Assembly (NCBI GenBank): GCA_027475525.1
Contig: JAMWFC010000117.1
Coordinates: forward strand, 1,970,183-2,034,182
Direction of reading: 5' to 3'
Length of the DNA: 64,000 nucleotides
Origin: Macrolepiota albuminosa
Lineage: Eukaryota > Basidiomycota > Agaricomycetes > Agaricales > Agaricaceae
Positions 54,563 to 64,000 of this stretch are shown here, one piece after another. Both the position numbers and the translations under genes were made by a program. Positions within the stretch are counted from its first letter, which is position 1. Every line of letters begins with the position of its first letter. The notes under the pieces are model-generated. The model did not search any database and had not been told where the DNA came from. It saw nothing but the letters and a program-made list of their open reading frames with translations.

Positions 54563-54841
54563 TTAAGTATCTGTCACCTGTTGGCACGACTACATCACTA
54601 CATACACGGCTTAATTAGAGATACCGCATCACTGTCAATTGTGGGGTACACAAAATTACATCATAGGTGGAGGAGGTGAATTTTACGCATAGATGCCGCC
54701 GTTCTCACCCATCACGTCTATCGTTCACATTGAGATTAATGCTGAGGTAATATTTTTCGCTTCTACCAACAAGATATTCGCAATGTACGAGTTTTTAGTA
54801 ACGCAGCGAAGTAAAGGGCCACGCCTGTATATTATAATGAT

Positions 54842-56852
<2,011 letters not shown>

Positions 56853-57486
56853 GGCGGAAAGACGATGGTGTCGAGGGTATTTGGTAGAGGAAGAACAGTC
56901 GCCGTTAAAATTCCGACACGTCGGAAAAGTTCACACACTCCCGGCTTCATCCGCACTCCGGCAAACGTACTTAAGCTCGCATCATGTTTTCCGGACACCA
57001 ATTTTCAAGTCCAAATGCTCGTCAGCGCGAGGAGATATACATTGTGCAACGGTAACGCATTTGGCTACGAGTTGGAACCTGAATCATTGTTATGAAGGCG
57101 AAAAATGCTCCATCGTATTTCACGCAGCTGCGAGAATCGAGAAAGCAATGAACGGCTTCCAGTATCTATATTGCAAGCCAAGAAGTATCTATATTCCCAG
57201 TGAATGTTGAGCATATGCCCAAACCCTTCCGGATTACCACAAATTATCTACGACCATTCCTGACATGTGCCTCAGACCAATATGATGTATATACAGTGGA
57301 CGTGCAGTTGTGTACGTGTGCGGTCGCTGAAGTGCTGAAGGATGCAGTTTTGAGTCCACAGAGTGTGGAAAACAAGTCAACACAACACCTCGTTCAAATC
57401 CATTGTACCTGCGTTGGTTGCGTAATTTTGCCTTGACTCACGGCTATCCCCTGCTCACTACTACCCGCACACACGAAGGCACCGAA
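56853..57486. promoter_or_regulatory. Divergent intergenic region between ATP2 and PAC1
   Basis: 634 bp separate the two start codons. Short frames inside it are not convincing genes. It should hold both promoters; no specific box stood out. Confidence 0.5.
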
Positions 57487-59157
57487 ATGTCTTTACTTTC
57501 CGATAGGCAGAAAGAAGATCTGTGTGTCGAGAACTAACATTCCGTTCACTCCGACTTACTATATTACAGACACAAGTCTATGCTTGATTATCTATACGCC
57601 AACAACTTCATCTCTGCCTTCAACGCCCTCAAATCCGATGCAGGAACTCAATACACTCCAGATCCAAAAGCAAAGTATGCTGGTCTTTTGGAAAAGAAGT
57701 GGACGAGTGTCATCAGGTTGCAAAAGAAAGTGAGCGACTTACAGTAGCTAACGTTAAACCACAATTTATTGAGGCGGTTTGCTAGATCATGGATCTAGAG
57801 AACCGCAACGCCGCTCTGCAAGAAGAATTGTCCCTGTCGCCTGCCAAGCGAGCTGCTACCCAAATAGACTGGTTTCCACGAGCACCGGCAGCTCACGTCC
57901 TTACAGGGCACCGATCTCCAGTTACGCGCGTTGCATTCCATCCGCAATACTCGATAATTGCCTCCGCAAGCGAGGATGCGACGGTTAAAATATGGGATTG
58001 GGAGACAGGAGAGTTTGAACGTACGCTCAAGGGTCATACGAAGGCGGTTATGGACGTTGAATTCGACCACAAAGGTCACCTTCTAGGTTTGCGTCCCTCC
58101 AGTACTCCTTTGGGGCTTCTTTAACGTTAAATTTTCCCGACAGTGACCTGTTCATCAGATCTCTTCATCAAAATATGGGATTCTCAGAATGAGTGGAAGA
58201 ACATAAAAACTTTCCCTGGTCATGACCATTCTGTGTCCGCTGTGCGTTTCATGCCTGGGGACCAATATATCGTAAGCGCGAGCAGAGACCGAACTATTAG
58301 AGTGTTCGATGTTGCTTCAACGTATGTTATTCGCCTTTCGCACTACTTCGTGCCTCTAACGTAAGGCTTTAGGCATCTAGTGAGGACAATTTCGGGTCAT
58401 GCAGAATGGGTACGGTGTGTGGTGCCATCCGACGACGGAAAATGGCTTGCAAGTGGTTCAAAAGATCACGTACGTAGAATTCTATTTGATGAAGGGCCCG
58501 TTTAATCTCCCTTCCAGGCCGTCCGCATCTGGGATGCTCAAACCGGAGAATCAAAGCTAGAGCTGAGGGATCATGAGAATGATGTCGAAGTAGTCACTTT
58601 CGCACCAGTTGCTGCTTATGCTGCTATACGAGAATTGACCGGAACTCCGGTCAGTATCACCGAACCTTCCGTTCCTAACAAGATGACTTGACTTGCGATT
58701 TAGAACACCGATCGCGCAAAACGACCAGGGTTGTACCTAGCCAGCGGAGCCCGAGACAAAACAATCAAGCTATGGGATACCCAAACCGGTCAAATGCTGC
58801 GAAATCTCGTAAGTAGAATTTTTGTCGTCCGGACCGACCTGATTTTTTTTTATGAAGGCCGGTCACGACAACTGGGTCCGCGCTCTTGCCTTCCATCCAT
58901 CTGGAAAATATCTTATTTCTGCATCGGATGACAAGACCATACGGATATGGGAACTCTCCACAGGACGATGTGTGAAAACAGTTGATGCTCACAATCACTT
59001 TGTAACTACGCTTGCGTGGGGTCGGCAGATGACCTCTGGAGGGACGACTGCAACTAATGTTGCCTCTTCAGAGGCCTCATCAGCAGACCCTGAAAAACTG
59101 ATGAATGTCGTTGCTACTGGAAGCGTCGACCAGACTGTCAAAATTTGGCTTCCATGA
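57487..59157 (+). CDS. PAC1: Nuclear distribution protein PAC1 (LIS1 homologue)
   Basis: PAC1/LIS1 binds dynein and is needed for nuclear migration along microtubules in hyphae. The start at 57487 gives [12 protein letters not shown], spliced to [20 protein letters not shown], the LisH dimerisation motif. A short coiled coil ([14 protein letters not shown]) and seven WD40 repeats follow, for example [114 protein letters not shown] and a last [13 protein letters not shown]. There are about seven short introns. About 435 residues, normal for the family. Confidence 0.96.
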
Positions 59158-60052
59158 TTTCAATGTTTTAGTTGTCTCGTGATCCTGTGCTGGTCATGAG
59201 TACAGGATAGATTCAAAGTCATCACCGTCCAAGCGATTGAACTTCGGCTTGCGGGACGAACCAGCCGAACTCTTGCCCACAGTGGCTTTGTCGTCCGTGT
59301 CTCTGGTGTAACGTGCCAAGGTAAGTGTTATTGATAGTCACAGACAAACGGATTTATGCTCAGCCCCATAATACTTTTACAGCGGGCACAATCCTCAGAT
59401 TACGCAATAACTCATGCATCACCCACATACCTGTCATCACATGTGATGAAGTCCGGGACACCAACAATCCTTCGCATTCACGGTCTTTTCCATGACCAGA
59501 ACGTCATTGTCATGTTCTTCATTCCTTCTTTTAATAGTTATCTGATACTGTCTTTATACCCATATTACTTAGTTTGTCGTTTAAATTAATGTGTACTATG
59601 TACCTCCGACATTCCTTACCATCCATTCTAGAATAGAACAATTGATGATACCTCGGTTAGCTGTCATGGTTGTTGGGTGCGTGTGGGTGGCGCAATGGTT
59701 AGTCAGTTTCCTGAAATAGAATGAACACCGGGTGAAGTTTTTAGCCGCTTCGACCGCCGGCAATGTATATCGGTTCCCGAACTCGGAAATGTTCCTCGGC
59801 GTAATAGTGGCCACAAGCTCGCCGATAGGAAAATGTAAACTTATCAAGCGACATTAAGGAGCTCTAGATTAGATTAGAAGATACTATGGCACAAAATTGG
59901 ATGATTATAGTACTTGCTTGGAGATCGCTGGCACTGTCTACAGTGGAATGGCATGGAGATCGGAGTTCCTATATATTACACGAGGCTCGAACGGTGAGCT
60001 CAAGGCTACATATGCATGATGCGTTATTCCAAGAATGACGTTTTCTAGTCCG
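59158..60052. other. Intergenic region between PAC1 and the Zn2Cys6 gene
   Basis: About 900 bp lie between converging genes. On the minus strand just after PAC1 (59320-59197) a 40-codon frame ending KPKFNRLDGDDFESILYS looks coding-like, but no upstream exon with a proper splice site was found. The rest shows only short frames. Confidence 0.5.
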
Positions 60053-61457
60053 TCAGTGATAGACATACTGTTCGTAGCCTGTATGTATATCAGAATCCGA
60101 GGAAGGGTGCGCAATTGCTACCCCCTGTGGAGCGTAGTGCTCGCCTGGGACATACAAAGAAGGGCTGAGTAATTGAGGAGTACAGCCACTTTGCGAGGAC
60201 AGCGAAACGTTGAGGCCGACATCTGGGTCTGAAAATTGCGTGTAATTCATGAAAGTGTTCGCTTGATATTCAAGTCAGAAGCAGCACCAATGAGGCGAAT
60301 GGTATGACATACAACAAGGCGGAGGCTCTGGTACATCCTCTGATGAAGCCGGTGAATACTCGATGTTGATATCATTCGATAATGTTTCTGACCTGAGGAA
60401 GAATGAGGGGTATGAATTTGCCGAGCCATTTATACACTTACCCTGTGCTTCCATCACTCTGATATCCCCATGGACGAACTTTCGGCGAGGGACGATGATG
60501 AGAAATCGTGTCGGTCCTTGCTCCCGGAGACAACAGGCGGGAGTCAAGGGTAGGATCAAAGAGAGGCATGACACGAGGGGAGAGATTTCCTTGAGAAGCC
60601 CATTGCTGAGTATATGACGCTTGCCCAGAGAGACCGTCTGTTTGGCGGAAAGTTTGATAATTAGGCGCATTCCTGTTTAAGCTAAGCCCGCGCGAACCTA
60701 TTAAAGTCGAATGACTTTGAACGCGACGCATATCCCGTAGCTGAGAAGTTCTCGGGTCTGAATGTGTATATTGCAAGGGAGGAGGGTTATGATATTGCGA
60801 CACATTTTCGTCGAAAGTATAGGGTTGTGTATAGGTCTCGCGCATCGTCTCAAAAGTAACCGCGTTCAAGGGAAGGTCGGAGGGCTCATCCGTGTGAAAT
60901 GTCGTGGGGATAGATGACACTCGACGAAGGGAGCGATAGTCAGACAGTGACTCATAATTTTGAGAATGAAAATTCCGAAGCTGTTGTGAGTGTTGAGGGC
61001 CATGTGAGTAAGCACGTGGGTTGGGAGAGGACCGTAGGTCTGCAGAAGAGATAGCGTTACGAAGTCGCGCCTTCGAAGGACCACGAGTACGCGGCTCTCT
61101 AGAGGAGTACTGGCAGATAAGTCCTCGAGTAGTGCATCTTTGGCACACAGGATGCTCTCCTGAACACTAACGCAAAGCTGAGAAGATAGTTCATGGTTAA
61201 CTTTGATTACACACCTTGGTTTTGCGTTCACGACACTTGTCGCATGCCTGAACAGTGCGCTGCCGCTCAGAAGGTGCAGGCGTTGGACGACCGTGAGGAA
61301 CCGGTTCAGGTTCTAATGGAAGCGAGACACTTTGGCCGCCGGTGGGAACGTGAGCTTCTACGGGAGTCAGATATATGCCGGACTCGGTCTTAGGCGAGTC
61401 AGTTGAAGAAAAGTAAGGCGTCGAGTCCTCAGTTTTTACGTCGATCCACTCAGACAT
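60053..61457 (-). CDS. Zn2Cys6 fungal-type transcription regulator
   Basis: The start at 61457 gives MSEWIDVKTEDSTPYFSSTD. The binuclear zinc cluster has the canonical spacing C72-x2-C75-x6-C82-x6-C89-x2-C92-x6-C99 (ACDKCRERKTK / CSGEHPVCQRCTTRGLICQY), with an intron placed exactly before the third Cys. The remainder is Ser/Pro/Gln-rich and disordered (SSADLRSSPNPRAYSHGPQH). The last exons are SETLSNDINIEYSPASSEDV and PDVGLNVSLSSQSGCTPQLL, ending SDIHTGYEQYVYH. About 405 residues, with no fungal-specific middle homology domain seen. DNA target and regulated genes are unknown. Confidence 0.88.
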
Positions 61458-61848
61458 AATCTGGTATTTCTTCTGTGGTTATAGATCCGAAACAGAGGGA
61501 CGTTGGTGGTTGCGGATGTTCTGGGGGTCGAACGCCGGATGAGCAATAGAGGCGGTTGAACGATTTAAATAGTCAACTTTATAGATCGTTGGAGAAGTAG
61601 AAAGAGAGAAGTTTATCAGGCTTTGGACCCCGAAATTCAAACGGAGAGGTTTTAGTTGTGCGTTCCATTCAATATGGCAACTGAGACACTTTCATACTCC
61701 GCGGCTCATAGCAGATCTCTGAACTACTTCGATATAAAAGGAAACTACGCCTGGACCGGGAAGGAACATTATTAGCCCGATAATGATTCAAACATTATAG
61801 AGATATACCCCAGACTCACAAAGAAAGAAGTCCAATATATTGCCTACA
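61458..61848. other. Upstream region of the Zn2Cys6 gene and IVD 3' flank
   Basis: About 390 bp between two minus-strand genes, with only short frames. It presumably carries the promoter and leader of the regulator gene. Confidence 0.5.
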
Positions 61849-63534
61849 CTACTTCTTAAACTGCTCATTGAACTCCCGCCCAATGAGCATGCGTCTGATC
61901 TCCTGCGTCCCAGCACCAACTGTGTACAGTCTCGAGTCCCTCACTATACGGCCCATCGGATACTCTATATGCGAGGCACAAGCGTCAAAAGGTTGGCATT
62001 TTTAGGATGTATGATCGAGCTTACCATTTATGTATCCATTACCCCCGAAACACTGCATTCCCTCTAGCGCCACCTCGACAGCTTTTTCAGTCGAATAAAG
62101 GATCGCTCCTGCACAGTCCTGTAGGTGGTTTAACAAAGCTCACCATGAGTCGGGAAGTGCTAACTCACGCGTCTACTGACGTTTCCTCGATCACACGCTC
62201 GAGCAACAGCATAGACGTAGGAACGACTGGCGTTGAGTTTGGTATACATGTCAGCGATCTTGGCTGACAAGGTCAAATTAACGACGAGAAAGTCGAAGAA
62301 AAAAAGCTTTCATTTCTTACCTTGCATTAGTTGGAACGTTCCGACAGGCTGTCCAAACTGCTTTCTATCATGGACGTACTCTACAGCCTCGTCGAATGCA
62401 GCCTGCATCAATCTGAATAGAAATCAACTCGGTGTCTCCAATTCTGAGATATATCTCACCCCAAAGGACCACCACTCAAAACTATTCGCTCCAGATCGAG
62501 GCCGGACATTAAAACCGCAGCCCCTTTGTTAACTCCACCGAGTACGTTTTCTTATAAGACGTCAGCAGGAAAGTTTTAGATAGAAAAATAATATTACCAT
62601 CGGGCACTTGACAATTGTCAAATACCAATTCGCATGTATCACTTCCCCTCATGCCAAACTTATCTAGTTTCGGGCTTGTTGAAAATCCATCGAATCCCTT
62701 CTCAATGATAAATGCCGTTATGCCCTTTGAACCCAGCTCTGGCGTTGTCTTGGCATAGACAACCAACGTCGACGCCACCGGTCCATTTGTTATCCTGATC
62801 GCCGCTTAGAAGTCCAATGCCATGGCGCCCTAAAATGAAAAAAGACGTACCAAAATTTACTGCCGTTCAATTTCCATCCTCCTTGTGTTTTCTCTGCTCT
62901 TAGTCGCATACTCACAACGTCGCTGCCACTGGTGACCTCGCTCATCGCCAAACTACCCACTTTGGTTCCGTTAACTAGGTCCGGAAGATATTTAGCTTTT
63001 TGGTTATCGGTTCCATGCCGATGGATTTGATTGACACATAGATTCGAGTGAGCGCCGTATGAAAGTGCCACCGAGCCGGATGCAGCGGAGAGTGCTTCCA
63101 TGGCAAGTGTGTGGTAAAAGTAACCGAGTGAAAGACCGTTGTATTTCGAGGCCACTGTAATGCCGAGGAGGCCCATTGAACCAAACTTCTCCCAGAGATC
63201 CTGCGATTCCCAAGATTGACGATCATGAGCGGTAGCAAACGTCGCAGAAGCGCAACGCTTACAGCAGGGAATGTATTCGTTTTGTCAATTTCGGCAGCTC
63301 TAGGAGCAACTTCCTTCTGAGCGAATTCCACTACTGCATTTCTGAACTGTTGCTATTGAGTTCACCAAATCACGTCAATATGAACTAGACTACCTCTGCC
63401 TCCTCTTCACTTAGACCTGCGACGTCATTATTATAGGTCGAAGCGTATCTCTGCAGAGACACATTGGGGGTCCAGGCTTTTATTGAAAGTTGTTTGCGAC
63501 CAGCAGCAATGATCAAGGATCGTACAAACGACAT
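61849..63534 (-). CDS. IVD: Isovaleryl-CoA dehydrogenase, mitochondrial
   Basis: This FAD enzyme of leucine breakdown oxidises isovaleryl-CoA to 3-methylcrotonyl-CoA in the matrix and passes electrons to ETF. The start at 63534 gives a presequence, [20 protein letters not shown], then [19 protein letters not shown]. Conserved blocks are [60 protein letters not shown] and [20 protein letters not shown]. The IVD-type catalytic Glu is in [17 protein letters not shown]. The C-terminus has [20 protein letters not shown] and [20 protein letters not shown]. The position of the catalytic Glu and the NLCVNQ block favour IVD over other acyl-CoA dehydrogenases. About eight introns, about 430 residues. 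Confidence 0.94.
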
Positions 63535-63752
63535 TGCGAAACGAAGGAGAGATGAATGTATGAACCGGTCACCCGCTTCGCCAAGTTCGGCGCCTGGTTG
63601 ATTCGGACCACTTCCGGCGCCTACACGCTCACGTGAACCATTGCCAATTATAGCAACGCGATGTCTTCAAGCGAAGTTGTACAAAATCGTAATGTGATCC
63701 GCTGTGATAACCTTCATCCTTTATCAACCTAAATAAACTAGTAGTACTATAG

Positions 63753-64000
63753 CTAATGTCCAATGTCCCTTCCGCATAGCCTACGTGCCTCATCATCAAT
63801 TCTCTGGTATGGCCATCTGGCGTCAACACAGACTTTTCTGCCGCCTCCAGTGATATAGGCTCCTACGATCTCTTGATCTAATTTTTCCCACTTCTCAAGT
63901 CGAGCCATATCTTTGGGATCCAAATCAATAACTTTGATCTGTTCAGGTTTGATGTCTCGTACGGGGACCGTCGGTCGAAGGCGATCAAGGCGAACAATGA
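63753..64000 (-). CDS. C-terminal part of an unidentified gene (cut by the right edge)
   Basis: A minus-strand frame is open from the window edge to a TAG at 63753-63755. It encodes IVRLDRLRPTVPVRDIKPEQ, then VIDLDPKDMARLEKWEKLDQ, YITGGGRKVCVDARWPYQRI and DDEARRLCGRDIGH. Composition and charge pattern look like a real protein, but I do not recognise the family. It diverges in position, not direction, from IVD: both are on the minus strand and the stop lies 218 bp before the IVD start. Confidence 0.65.
   Translation of the reverse strand, partial: IVRLDRLRPTVPVRDIKPEQIKVIDLDPKDMARLEKWEKLDQEIVGAYITGGGRKVCVDARWPYQRIDDEARRLCGRDIGH

Noticed and set aside
59197..59320. Minus-strand terminal exon ending KPKFNRLDGDDFESILYS
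   Set aside because: It looks coding-like, but no acceptor and no upstream exons were found; the same DNA has a good plus-strand donor (CAAG/gtaagt), perhaps in the PAC1 3' UTR.

Overview
The window is nuclear DNA of a filamentous fungus, most likely an agaricomycete basidiomycete. The host genes are dense and cut by many short introns of about 50 bp, mostly GT-AG. They include typical fungal families such as PAC1/LIS1, a Zn2Cys6 regulator, TIM54, BCS1 and BUD23. The mobile DNA (Ty3/gypsy-type gag-pol, pogo-like DDE elements and a tyrosine-recombinase Ngaro element) is of kinds known from mushroom genomes. No rRNA, tRNA or CRISPR was recognised.

Layout. 1-9.1 kb is a repeat graveyard. It holds a decayed gag-pol of an LTR retrotransposon (minus strand) interrupted by an LTR of its own family, then a decayed pogo-like transposase. 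9.4-14.9 kb carries a conserved nuclear-looking protein of unknown role and the U1 snRNP factor LUC7. 14.9-20.5 kb is a CpG-poor gene desert with short repeats and a TIR pair. 20.5-22.2 kb is a secreted pectate-lyase-like gene, and 22.3-23.7 kb is a small pogo-like element with an intact DNA-binding ORF. 24-48.5 kb is a housekeeping block: CCT8, a J-domain/ankyrin protein, BCS1, BUD23, a coiled-coil ORF, PRP45, TIM54, the meiotic helicase MER3/HFM1, CKS1 and STE23 (M16 protease). 48.6-54.6 kb is a near-complete Ngaro-type retroelement with split direct repeats and intact gag, RT-RNaseH and tyrosine recombinase. 54.8-63.5 kb holds ATP2, PAC1, a Zn2Cys6 regulator and isovaleryl-CoA dehydrogenase, and a partial gene runs off the right edge.

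How the genes relate. Several serve shared processes. LUC7 and PRP45 act in splicing. BCS1, TIM54, ATP2 and IVD act in mitochondria. CCT8 and the J-protein are chaperone-related. MER3 and CKS1 are divergently transcribed from a 178-bp promoter that holds an ACGCGT box and two CACGTG boxes.

Main observations. (1) Three unrelated loci each carry an exact tandem duplication with a period of 77 bp. One of them breaks the J/ankyrin gene, and removing one copy restores its frame; this looks like a k=77 assembly artefact. (2) The old elements are killed mostly by TGA stops explained by CGA-to-TGA change, the mark of CpG methylation decay. (3) The Ngaro element is intact, and its ORF2 frame stays open across the whole gag gene. 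(4) The helicase gene appears to use a 16-nt microexon.
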